Source: Acidobacteriota bacterium
GTDB taxonomy: Bacteria; Acidobacteriota; Thermoanaerobaculia; UBA5066; Gp7-AA6
Assembly (NCBI GenBank): GCA_020199905.1
Contig: JAIVJS010000023.1
Location: 1 to 33,113, forward strand
Reading direction: 5' to 3'
Length of the DNA: 33,113 nt
Made by a program: the position numbers and the translations under genes. Shown piece after piece: positions 24,287-30,959 of this stretch; position 1 is the first letter of the stretch, and each line of letters opens with the position of its first letter. The notes below the pieces were generated by a model. That model did no database searches. It was not told the DNA's origin and saw only the letters and a program-made list of their open reading frames with translations.

Positions 24287-25471
24287 CTACGCCCGCCGGC
24301 GCACGGCGAGCATCGTGACGTCGTCGAAGGACTCCTCCCCCGCCGCGTGCGCGGCCAGCGCGCCGTCGATCCGGGCGAGCAGGGACGATGCCGAGATGGG
24401 AAACGGGTCGAGGAGAGCCAGGAGCCGGTCTTCGCCGAAGTCCTGGTGGGACGGGGAACGCGACTCCGTCACCCCGTCGGTGAAGCCCAGAAAGAGGTCG
24501 CCCGGAGACATCTGCGCCCGCCGGACCTCGAACCGCTGGCCGGGCAGCAGTCCCACCGCAGGGCCGGACGGCGGCAGCCGCGAGGCGCTCCCCTGCGCGG
24601 TCAGCAGGATCGGGGGTTCGTGCCCTCCGTTGATGTACGTCAGGAGCCCGGTCTTCGGGTCGAGCACGGCGAAGAAGAGGGTCGCGAACATGTTGGAGTC
24701 GCCGTGCGTGCGGGCGATGTAGTCGTTCGTCCAGGCGACGGCGTTGGTGACGCGCGCGGCGGCCCGTTCCGCCGCGTCGGTCATTCCGGAGAGGGCCGGC
24801 TCGGCGAGCTCGCTCGAGGCCCGGATCAGGGTGCGGAAAAGCGCCATGAAGAGAGCCGCCCCGACCCCTTTGTCGCAGACGTCCGCGATGACGAGGCCGA
24901 TCCGGCCGCTCGCGAGCGTGAAGGCGTCGTAGAAGTCTCCGGCCACCTGCCTTGCGGGACGGAAGAAGGCGGCGACTTCCCAGCCCTCGGGAGACGGGAG
25001 CTTCTCCGGAAGGAAGCTCGCCTGGATCTGGCGGCCGATCTCCATCTCGCGCTCGAGGCTCCTGGCGTGGAGCTGCTCCCGGTCTCTCAGCCTCTTCTTC
25101 TCGAGGGTCGCGTGGACCCTCGCCTTGAGGAGCACCGCATTGAAGGGCTTCGGCAGGTAATCGGTGGCGCCGAGCTCGACGCACCGGACGACGCTTTCGA
25201 TCTCGTCGACGGCGGAGATCATGATGATCGGGATGTGCTTGCGCTCCGGGTTTGCCTGGAGGCGCGCGAGGACCTCATACCCGTCCATCTCCGGCATCAT
25301 GATGTCCAGGAGGATGAGGTCGAACTCGTGCGTCTCGACGAGCTCGAGAGCGCCGCGGCCGCTCGCCGCCGAGGTGACCGAGTGCCCGAGCTGGCGCAGG
25401 CGCCTCGCCAGCAGATCCCGGTTCGCCTCCACGTCGTCGACGACGAGCAGCCGGCCGCGCTCAGAGCTCAC
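24287..25471 (-). CDS. Response regulator with PP2C (RsbU/SpoIIE-type) phosphatase output
   Basis: A 394-residue fusion. The receiver domain (about 5-125) has VVDD, the phospho-acceptor Asp56 in DLILLDIMMPEMDG, the Thr/Ser switch in IIMISA and Lys in YLPKPF. A short coiled coil (ARVHATLEKKRLRDREQLHARSLERE region) leads to IQASFLPEKLP and a SpoIIE/PP2C domain with metal-binding Asp in VAGDFYDAF, IADVCDKGVGAALFMA, YINGGHEPP and LFLGFTDGVTES and DDVTMLAV. Such proteins dephosphorylate a STAS antagonist to release it for partner switching; the STAS gene two genes upstream is the probable substrate. The start is GTG 25471, seven bases after the patatin stop, with no Shine-Dalgarno, so it depends on coupling. 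Confidence 0.92.
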   Translation of the reverse strand: MSSERGRLLVVDDVEANRDLLARRLRQLGHSVTSAASGRGALELVETHEFDLILLDIMMPEMDGYEVLARLQANPERKHIPIIMISAVDEIESVVRCVELGATDYLPKPFNAVLLKARVHATLEKKRLRDREQLHARSLEREMEIGRQIQASFLPEKLPSPEGWEVAAFFRPARQVAGDFYDAFTLASGRIGLVIADVCDKGVGAALFMALFRTLIRASSELAEPALSGMTDAAERAAARVTNAVAWTNDYIARTHGDSNMFATLFFAVLDPKTGLLTYINGGHEPPILLTAQGSASRLPPSGPAVGLLPGQRFEVRRAQMSPGDLFLGFTDGVTESRSPSHQDFGEDRLLALLDPFPISASSLLARIDGALAAHAAGEESFDDVTMLAVRRRA

Positions 25472-25478
25472 GAGGGGG

Positions 25479-26363
25479 TCAGGCGCCCGGCGCCGCGAGC
25501 AGGCGCCGCAGATACGGGAGCTGCTGTTCGGCGGCGCGCTCGCCCTCCTCGATCACGTAGGGGATCCGGTGCGTGTCGAAGAGCCCGATCCGTTCCTTGA
25601 ATTGAGGAACGATCGGAATGATCTCGTTGTGATGCGCGAGATTGTGAAACGAGAAATTCGCGCGGAGAAGGTTGTTCGAGGTGATGCTCGAGAGCTGGAA
25701 CGCGAACCGCAGCAGCGACGTCACGCGAGGCTGATACGGGCTCTCGAACCCCATCGTCACGATGATGTCCGCGCCTTCCTTGATCGCCACTCCGACCGGC
25801 ATCGGGTCGGAGAGGAACCCGTCGACGAAGAGCCGGTCTCCGACGGGCCACGGCTCGAAGACGTACGGGATCGCGATAGACGCCCGAACGGCGTCGACGA
25901 CAGAGCCGGAGCGGAACACGACCTGCTCGCCGTTTCCGAAGTCGGTCGCGGTCAGGAAGAGAGGGATCCGGGCCTGCTCGAAGCGGGCGTCGCCGAACGC
26001 CGAGCGGAGCCGCTGCATGATGAGCCGATCGTCGACCAGTCCGAACCGCTTCGGGAACTTCAGAAACGGCACGAACGCGCGAAGCAAAGCGACGCGGTTG
26101 CGGCGCGCCGTCAGCTCTTTCGTCCACAGCGCCCGCGTCATCTCCTCCGCCCTCGCGGGCTCGGTCCCGAGCGCCATCATCGCGGCATAGAGGCTGCCTC
26201 CGCTGCATCCGACGAGGAGGTCGATCCCGATCCCCTCCCGCTTCAGGACCTTCAGGAGCCCGAGGGCTGCCGCGCATTTCACGCTTCCGGAGCCGATGAC
26301 GACGGCGAGGCGCGGACGGCGGTGGGACGAAGCGGGCCCGGAAGGCTCCGATGTCGCGCTCAT
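25479..26363 (-). CDS. Patatin-like phospholipase
   Basis: A 294-residue patatin/RssA-type serine hydrolase. The nucleophile is Ser54 in GCSGG (GxSxG), and the catalytic Asp is Asp181 in VDGFLSDPMP. The oxyanion segment near residue 24 reads IGSGSVKCAAALG, which departs from the usual GGGxxG/A pattern of the family. There is no signal peptide or membrane helix, so it is probably cytoplasmic or peripheral; lipid acyl ester hydrolysis is inferred. The start ATG overlaps the STAS stop as ATGA, so the enzyme is made with the partner-switch protein. It lies between the STAS gene and the phosphatase that should act on it, which suggests its activity or location is part of the switch's output. Confidence 0.88.
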   Translation of the reverse strand: MSATSEPSGPASSHRRPRLAVVIGSGSVKCAAALGLLKVLKREGIGIDLLVGCSGGSLYAAMMALGTEPARAEEMTRALWTKELTARRNRVALLRAFVPFLKFPKRFGLVDDRLIMQRLRSAFGDARFEQARIPLFLTATDFGNGEQVVFRSGSVVDAVRASIAIPYVFEPWPVGDRLFVDGFLSDPMPVGVAIKEGADIIVTMGFESPYQPRVTSLLRFAFQLSSITSNNLLRANFSFHNLAHHNEIIPIVPQFKERIGLFDTHRIPYVIEEGERAAEQQLPYLRRLLAAPGA

Positions 26364-26698
26364 CCGGCAAAGCTCGCGGCGGCCGAGGACACGTCCGGGA
26401 AGATCTTGAGGATGCCCGTGAAGCCCGAGAGCTCCAGGACCCGGAGCACTTCGGGCCGGACCGAGGCGAGCCGGAGATCTCCCCCCTGGCGCCGCGCCTC
26501 CTTGACGGTCTCGAGGAGCGCTCGAAGCCCCGCGCTGCTCGTGTAGTCCACGCCCGCGAAATCGCCCACGAGGTGCGCCTGCCCGCTCTGGACTTCCTTG
26601 CGAAACGCGGCGCTGAGGTCGGCCGACGTCAACCCATCCACGCTTCCCGAAACGAAAACGATCGTGACGCTGTCGCGCCGGTCGACGGTGATTTCCAT
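26360..26698 (-). CDS. STAS-domain anti-anti-sigma-type antagonist
   Basis: A 112-residue single STAS domain like SpoIIAA/RsbV. MEITVDRRDSVTIVFVSGSVD is the N-terminal strand pair; FAGVDYTSSAGLRALL holds the phosphorylatable serine (Ser54 or Ser55) at the helix start. Unphosphorylated antagonists bind and inhibit the HATPase kinase; the kinase phosphorylates them, and a PP2C phosphatase resets them. The HATPase gene is 15 bases upstream and the phosphatase two genes downstream, so a full cycle is encoded. ATG 26698 has GGGGAGAAGG upstream. No sigma factor lies in the window. The stop overlaps the patatin start as ATGA. Confidence 0.93.
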   Translation of the reverse strand: MEITVDRRDSVTIVFVSGSVDGLTSADLSAAFRKEVQSGQAHLVGDFAGVDYTSSAGLRALLETVKEARRQGGDLRLASVRPEVLRVLELSGFTGILKIFPDVSSAAASFAG

Positions 26699-26713
26699 GT
26701 CCTTCTCCCCTGT

Positions 26714-27160
26714 TCAGCTTTGCTGCCGCGCGCGAGCCGACTTGACGAGGGTCAGACGGTTGCCGGCGGAATCCGATTCATAGCGGAAATGATCGACGGT
26801 CTGCCGGATCAGGTGCCAGCCGAGGCCCCCGGGCTCCCGCTCCTCGACGGGCGCCTCGAGGTCAGGCGCCGGAATCCGATCCGGATCGAAAGGGCGGCCG
26901 CGGTCTTCGATGACGACGGTCATGCGGCCGCCTTCGCACGCGAAGGAGACCGTCATTCTCCCGGGCGGCTTCCCCGCGAACCCGTGCACGACGATGTTGG
27001 TGCACGCCTCGTCCACCGCGAGCTTCAGGTCGAAGCAGGCCTGGGGATCCGCTCCCGCGCGAAGACACTGCTCGCCGACGAACTCGCGCACGCTCGCGAG
27101 ATTCCCGGGGCTCGCTTCCCCCTGCCACGCGTTCGGCGGGTTGGCGCCGGCGTCCGTCAG
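26714..27160 (-). CDS. RsbW-like serine kinase (HATPase_c_2)
   Basis: A 148-residue GHKL-type ATPase of the RsbW/SpoIIAB class. The N box is DEACTNIVVHGF; IEDRGRPFDPD is the G1-type box; GGLGWHLIRQTVDHFRY closes the lid region. These kinases phosphorylate their STAS partner and can bind a target such as a sigma factor. The open frame continues far upstream as a shadow. No ATG, GTG or TTG precedes the conserved start, but CTG 27160 overlaps the stop of the response regulator as CTGA and has GGAG nine bases upstream, so I infer a CTG start giving MTDAGANPP. An internal GTG (27088-27090) would cut into the first helix. It lies directly upstream of the STAS gene. Confidence 0.88.
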   Translation of the reverse strand: MTDAGANPPNAWQGEASPGNLASVREFVGEQCLRAGADPQACFDLKLAVDEACTNIVVHGFAGKPPGRMTVSFACEGGRMTVVIEDRGRPFDPDRIPAPDLEAPVEEREPGGLGWHLIRQTVDHFRYESDSAGNRLTLVKSARARQQS

Positions 27161-27534
27161 AGCGAAGGTCTCCGCCGCAGCAGGGCTTCGATTTTTCCCA
27201 GGAGGCGCGGCATCTCGATCGGCTTGGTGTCGTAGTCGTCGCAGCCCACTTTCCGCGCTCGATCCTCGTCGTCGGCGAGCGCGTGGGCCGACAGCGCGAT
27301 CACCGGGATGGACGCCGTGCTGGTGCGTGCCTTGATCTGCCGCGTCGCCTCCCAACCGTCGATGACGGGAAGCGAGAGGTCCATCAGGATCAGGTCCGGC
27401 CCTTCCGACTCCGCCATCGCGATGCCTTCCTGTCCTTCCACGGCGAGCACGACGTCGTAACCGCTGCGCGACAGCCGGCGGGACAGCATGTCGCGGTTCA
27501 ACTCGTTGTCTTCCACGATCAGGATCTTCGACAA
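27157..27534 (-). CDS. Single-domain response regulator
   Basis: A 125-residue receiver with no output domain (DivK/CheY-like). Acidic pocket in IVEDNELN, phospho-acceptor Asp52 in DLILMDLSLPVIDGWE, Ser/Thr switch in IPVIALSAHA, and Lys in DYDTKPIEM. All phosphorylation residues are present. It probably receives phosphate from the hybrid kinase encoded just upstream and signals through protein contacts, perhaps with the REC-PP2C protein or the RsbW-like kinase. The start is TTG 27534, with a strong GGGAGG five bases upstream; it lies 24 bases after the kinase stop. Confidence 0.93.
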   Translation of the reverse strand: MSKILIVEDNELNRDMLSRRLSRSGYDVVLAVEGQEGIAMAESEGPDLILMDLSLPVIDGWEATRQIKARTSTASIPVIALSAHALADDEDRARKVGCDDYDTKPIEMPRLLGKIEALLRRRPSL

Positions 27535-27558
27535 GGCGACCTCCCGGGACTCTTACGA

Positions 27559-29433
27559 TCACGCCACCCGATCCCTGCGAATCCGGCTCAGGGCCGCCAT
27601 GAGTTTCTCGTGGTCGACCGGTTTCACAAAATAATCCGACGCGCCGAGGGCGAGGCCCCGATCGCGCTCGTCGGCGATCGTCACGACCACGACCGGGGTC
27701 CGGCAGACGGTCTCGTCCTTCTTGAGCGCCGCGAGCACGTCCCAGCCATCCATCCCCGGCATCACGACGTCGAGCGTGATGAGATCCGGGCTCTTCTCCC
27801 GCGCGAGGCGCAGCCCTTCGTCTCCGCTGCGCGTCGCGATGACGCGATATCCGGCCTTCGAGCAGATGCGCTGCATGAGATCGAGCACCGCCGGGTCGTC
27901 GTCGATCACGAGTACGACTTTGGGCTGCCCCTCCGGAAGAGGGATCGGACCGGCGATATCGGTCAGTTTCATCCCGGTCAGCGTCGACACCCGAACCGAG
28001 CTCGCTTCTCCGTCGAAGTTCTCGATTTCCCCGGGCAGGCGGATGGTGAATGCCGAGCCCTTCCCCTGCGCCGACTCGACCTCGATGTCGCCCCCCATCA
28101 TCGTGCAGAACTTCTGGGTCAGAGCGAGGCCGAGCCCGGTCCCGCCGTACTTCCGCGAAGTCGCCGCGTCCGCCTGGCTGAAGGGCTGAAACAGCCGTCC
28201 GACCTGTTCCGGGGTCATGCCGATTCCGTTGTCGGAGACCTTGAGGTAGACCCAGTTCCCGTCGACCCGGTTTTCTCTCCAGACATCGAGCGTGACGACG
28301 CCGCCCTGCGTGAATTTCGCGGCGTTCGAGAGGAGGTTCAGAAGGACCTGCCGGACCTTCGTCATGTCCTCTCTCATCGGCCCGATGTCCGCGGGACAGC
28401 GCACTTCCAGGCGATTTCCGTTGTTCTCGATGAGCGGGCGGGCCGTGTTGACCGCTTCCTCGATGACCTTGGAGACTTCGAAAGTCTCCAGGAAGAGCTT
28501 CATCTTCCCGGCCTCGACCTTCGAAAAATCCAGGACGCCGTTGATCAGCCCGAGGAGATGCTTGCCCGCGGACTGGATCTTTTTCAGGTCGGAGACGACC
28601 TCGGTGTCCCCTTTCGCGTCCGCGTCCTCCATGAGCATCTCGCTGTACCCGAGGATCGCGTTCAGAGGGGTCCGCAGCTCGTGGCTCATGTTCGCCAGGA
28701 AAACGCTCTTGGCCTGGTTGGCCTGGCGCACGGCGTCGTTCGAGTCGAGAGCGGACTGCAGGGCGCGTTCGATGATCGTGTACTGGTCCTGGATCTGCCG
28801 GTGCTGATCGGTCAACTCGCGCCGTGCCTTGACCACCCGGCGCGTCTGGATGTGCGAGTGAAAACCGAAGATCGACGTGAAGGCGAGCATTCCGACCACC
28901 GAGAGGCAGGTCGTCAGAAGGCTGGCTTCGTGGACGACGTGGAATCCCGTCAGGGCGCCGACGGCGAGCATCCCGGCCATGATCGACCCGATCGCCCAGG
29001 CCGTGAAGCGCACGCCTCCCACCGAGAGGCAGGCCGTGATGATCGCGGAGGTCATCATGAGCGACGGCAGGACCGAGAAGCCGGTCGCGGCGGTCCAGCA
29101 TCCGACCAGCAGCGAATCGAACAGCAGGTTCGCGAGCTCCGCGCGCTTGCTGTCACGGGCGCGGCTCGCGATCAGGTAGGCGAGCTGGGGCCACACGAGG
29201 CCCGTGAAAACGATCGCGATCCAGGGAACGGCGCCCTGGGGCTTATCGACGAGGTGGGCGATGCCGATGAGCGCCACGATGAGCATCGCCGGCACCCGAA
29301 CGCGATAGTCGAGCGCGACCAGCGGGTGGGGATGCTCGTGCGGGGCCCCCCCCGCAGGCGTTTCGCGGGCCGGGCGCGGCGCTCGTGGCTCGTCGGCGGA
29401 CCGCGTTCGCGTGAGCTCTTCAGGCGTCTGCAT
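27559..29433 (-). CDS. Hybrid sensor histidine kinase with a MASE2-like membrane domain
   Basis: A 624-residue protein. A Pro-rich cytoplasmic N terminus precedes several membrane helices (about 47-190) with [19 protein letters not shown] and [15 protein letters not shown], resembling MASE2, a sensor found mainly in cyclases. A coiled coil (about 200-240) leads to HisKA with phospho-acceptor His251 ([16 protein letters not shown]), then HATPase_c with N box ([11 protein letters not shown]), [27 protein letters not shown] and GSAFTIRLP, and a C-terminal receiver with Asp555 in [14 protein letters not shown]. All phosphorylation residues are present. It heads a five-gene switch operon (29433-24287) and is the likely input. 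The start is ATG 29433, with no Shine-Dalgarno seen. Confidence 0.93.
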   Translation of the reverse strand: MQTPEELTRTRSADEPRAPRPARETPAGGAPHEHPHPLVALDYRVRVPAMLIVALIGIAHLVDKPQGAVPWIAIVFTGLVWPQLAYLIASRARDSKRAELANLLFDSLLVGCWTAATGFSVLPSLMMTSAIITACLSVGGVRFTAWAIGSIMAGMLAVGALTGFHVVHEASLLTTCLSVVGMLAFTSIFGFHSHIQTRRVVKARRELTDQHRQIQDQYTIIERALQSALDSNDAVRQANQAKSVFLANMSHELRTPLNAILGYSEMLMEDADAKGDTEVVSDLKKIQSAGKHLLGLINGVLDFSKVEAGKMKLFLETFEVSKVIEEAVNTARPLIENNGNRLEVRCPADIGPMREDMTKVRQVLLNLLSNAAKFTQGGVVTLDVWRENRVDGNWVYLKVSDNGIGMTPEQVGRLFQPFSQADAATSRKYGGTGLGLALTQKFCTMMGGDIEVESAQGKGSAFTIRLPGEIENFDGEASSVRVSTLTGMKLTDIAGPIPLPEGQPKVVLVIDDDPAVLDLMQRICSKAGYRVIATRSGDEGLRLAREKSPDLITLDVVMPGMDGWDVLAALKKDETVCRTPVVVVTIADERDRGLALGASDYFVKPVDHEKLMAALSRIRRDRVA

Positions 29434-29475
29434 GGATGGTCGGAACGGCGGCTACTCTACCGCCGAAACGGAACG

Positions 29476-29503
29476 AGCTGCCAGCTGCCAGCTCTCAGCC
29501 GTT
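29476..29503 (+). repeat. Heptanucleotide array in a divergent spacer
   Basis: AGCTGCC, AGCTGCC, AGCTCTC, AGCCGTT. It lies between the starts of the hybrid kinase and the small (+) gene. Confidence 0.75.
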
Positions 29504-29524
29504 CTCCGTGGGAACGACGACGAG

Positions 29525-29530
29525 TAGACT
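29525..29530 (+). promoter_or_regulatory. -10 box placing a transcript start at GTG 29538
   Basis: TAGACT, seven bases before GTG 29538, with no ribosome-binding site. A leaderless mRNA is likely. Confidence 0.45.
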
Positions 29531-29537
29531 GGCTCTC

Positions 29538-29780
29538 GTGAACGTCGAGCCCGCTCTCGTCCTCGTCTGCCCGGTGTGCGGGAAGGAAAAAGCGTTTTCG
29601 GGCCCGCTCGACCGGGACGCGTGGCACCCCGCCGATTGCGCGTCGAACGCGGTCCGCGGGACCGACGACCACCGCTACTGGTGGCGCCTTCGCTCCAACC
29701 CGATGACGGGACGAGAGCCCCTTCTCGAGTACTCGACCGTGGACCCGAAGGCGACGCCGGACCCGAAGACCGCGCACTGA
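29538..29780 (+). CDS. Small CxxC protein, unknown function
   Basis: An 80-residue soluble protein. A CPVCG knuckle at about residues 11-15 and a single later Cys (PADCASN) suggest a half zinc site or a metal site completed by His. The middle has DRDAWHPADC and DDHRYWWRLRSNPMTGREPLLEYSTVD, with no known family I can name. GTG 29538 is chosen because the frame before it crosses the heptamer array and the TAGACT box sits seven bases upstream. It is divergent from the hybrid kinase and convergent with the ABM-like gene. Codon use looks like its neighbours. A real gene, but the product is hypothetical. Confidence 0.65.
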   Translation: MNVEPALVLVCPVCGKEKAFSGPLDRDAWHPADCASNAVRGTDDHRYWWRLRSNPMTGREPLLEYSTVDPKATPDPKTAH

Positions 29781-29823
29781 CGCCCGCGGAGGCTCGCGGA
29801 GCGCCGCGTCCCTCCCGCCTGCC

Positions 29824-30141
29824 CTAGCCCCCCGCCGGCATCTTGGCGGCGAGGATGTCGATCTTTTCGATCTTCGGCGGCTCCGAAAAAAGGTCGGGCG
29901 CTTTCTGCATGAGAGCGGCCGCGACCTTGCCCGAGAGGTGCGCGTCGCGCCCCGCGTCGTCGGAAAACGTGTCGAAGATGCCGAATGCGGAGGGCCCGAT
30001 CTGGATCGCGTACCAGCTCGTCGTCGCCGGCTCCGCCTCGACCAGCGCCAGACCTCCTCTCAGAAAGTCGGCGACGTCCTTCTCCTTCCCGGGCTTCGCC
30101 TTGAGCACCACCCAGAGCGCCTTCTTTACGGTGACGGCCAT
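29824..30141 (-). CDS. Antibiotic biosynthesis monooxygenase (ABM)-like protein
   Basis: A 105-residue single ferredoxin-like domain. LWVVLKAKPGKEKDVADFL, then SWYAIQIGPSAFGIFDTF and HLSGKVAAALMQKAPDLF match the ABM/dimeric alpha-beta barrel family. Such proteins act as cofactor-free monooxygenases on quinols or as small stress proteins; the substrate is unknown. ATG 30141 has GAGGAG nine bases upstream. The frame extends to 30351, but that part is antisense to tRNA-Gln and is a known kind of shadow. It is a single-gene unit between two (+) genes. Confidence 0.85.
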   Translation of the reverse strand: MAVTVKKALWVVLKAKPGKEKDVADFLRGGLALVEAEPATTSWYAIQIGPSAFGIFDTFSDDAGRDAHLSGKVAAALMQKAPDLFSEPPKIEKIDILAAKMPAGG

Positions 30142-30274
30142 TTTTTCAATCTCCTCTGCGGCGGCATTCTGCAGCAGATCGGGCGCGCAGGGAGAGACTG
30201 TCTGGGGGCGCGAGCCGGAGTGTCCCGGCACGCCGGTGCCCGGCTCAGGAAGTAAACTGGAGAAGTCCACCGAT

Positions 30275-30350
30275 TGGGGCGTCGCCAAACTGGTAAGGCA
30301 CCGGCCTTTGGAGCCGGCATCTGAAGGTTCGAGTCCTTCCGCCCCAGCCA
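30275..30350 (+). tRNA. tRNA-Gln (anticodon TTG)
   Basis: A complete cloverleaf. The acceptor TGGGGCG pairs with CGCCCCA, followed by G and an encoded CCA. The anticodon stem CCGGC/GCCGG holds the loop CTTTGGA, anticodon TTG. The T arm is GAAGG-TTCGAGT-CCTTC. The D arm is GTCGCC..GGTAAGGCAC. TAAACT at 30252-30257 may be its -10 box. Confidence 0.96.
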
Positions 30351-30364
30351 CACGTCGCTCGCGG

Positions 30365-30443
30365 GGAGCAAGGCACCTCGCTTCGCGACCGCCGAGCGGC
30401 TCGGCCGGACGCGGCCTCGACCGCTCGCCTGGTGCCCTGCTCC
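30365..30443. other. Large nested hairpin after tRNA-Gln
   Basis: Outer arms GGAGCAAGGCACC (30365-30377) and GGTGCCCTGCTCC (30431-30443) pair over 13 bases with one mismatch. Nested inside, CGAGCGG, TCG and GGCCG pair with CGGCC, CGA and CCGCTCG around a GACG loop. No T tract follows on the + strand. It may be a structured RNA, a processing signal or a cruciform-forming spacer. No gene is seen in 30351-30620. Confidence 0.55.
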
Positions 30444-30459
30444 GCGCTCGCTCCCGCCT

Positions 30460-30500
30460 CGGGAGGCTCTTCCCTCCCTTCGGTCGGGAGACTCCTCCCG
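30460..30500. other. Second nested hairpin
   Basis: Outer arms CGGGAGG and CCTCCCG (7 bp) enclose CTCCC and GGGAG around a TTCGGTC-type loop. It lies 16 bases after the larger hairpin. Confidence 0.45.
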
Positions 30501-30569
30501 CGGCGAGCTACTTCACGACGTTGCCGGAAGGCGTTCGCCGCGCGAGTCCGCGAGCGAAGAAAGGCCCCG

Positions 30570-30625
30570 AGCCGACAGCCCAGAGCTGAGAGCTGAGAGC
30601 TGAGAGCCGGGAGCCGTCAGCTAAC
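30570..30625 (-). repeat. Heptanucleotide array beginning at the spoVG stop, eight units
   Basis: On the + strand AGCCGAC, AGCCCAG, AGCTGAG three times, AGCCGGG, AGCCGTC, AGCTAAC. Read with spoVG it begins TAGCTGACGG, and the spoVG stop TAG (30621-30623) is inside the first unit. It is the longest array in the window. Confidence 0.88.
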
Positions 30626-30959
30626 TTCCGAAGGTCTGGATCCCGTGCGAGGCGAAGTCGGCGTTCGCTTCGGCGTAGTCGCCCGACGGCTCGGCGGCCG
30701 GAGGGGCGTGCTTCGCGCGCTCGTACTCGTCCAGGATCCGGCGCTCCATCCTCTCCCGCGTCTCACGGTTCAGCGGATGCGCGATGTCCTTGAAGTCGCC
30801 GTTCTTCTTGCGCTTCGACGGCATCGAAATGAAGAGGCCGTTCGGCCCGTGGATGACCTTGAGGTCCGATACGAGGAAGCAGTCGTCGAGAACGATGGAG
30901 ACGTAAGCCTTGAGCTTCTCCTCCTCGACGGGAAAGACTTTTACCTGGGTGATCTCCAT
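30621..30959 (-). CDS. spoVG: SpoVG-family regulator
   Basis: A 112-residue SpoVG: MEITQVKVFPVEEEKLKAYV, IVLDDCFLVSDLKVIHGPNGLFISMPSKRKKNGDFKDIAHPLN and ERILDEYERAK-like end. The core of about 85 residues matches the family, followed by an Ala/Asp-rich tail. SpoVG binds RNA and DNA and affects septation and global gene expression; it is widespread in non-sporulating bacteria, so no sporulation is implied. ATG 30959 has GGAGGTG four bases upstream, which lies inside ispE, and the two genes overlap by 19 bases. The stop TAG begins a long heptamer array. Confidence 0.95.
   Translation of the reverse strand: MEITQVKVFPVEEEKLKAYVSIVLDDCFLVSDLKVIHGPNGLFISMPSKRKKNGDFKDIAHPLNRETRERMERRILDEYERAKHAPPAAEPSGDYAEANADFASHGIQTFGS

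Noticed and set aside
24287..27160. Sigma factor controlled by the partner switch
   Set aside because: No sigma-70 or ECF gene is present in the window; target must be elsewhere or be another protein.
30142..30371. Minus-strand extension of the ABM-like gene and a second ORF
   Set aside because: Both read antisense through tRNA-Gln, giving the well-known GAEGLEPS-type spurious peptide.
30621..30959. spoVG as evidence of an endospore former
   Set aside because: SpoVG occurs widely in non-sporulating bacteria and no other sporulation gene is here; SpoIIE-like and SpoIIAA-like domains in the switch operon are also general.
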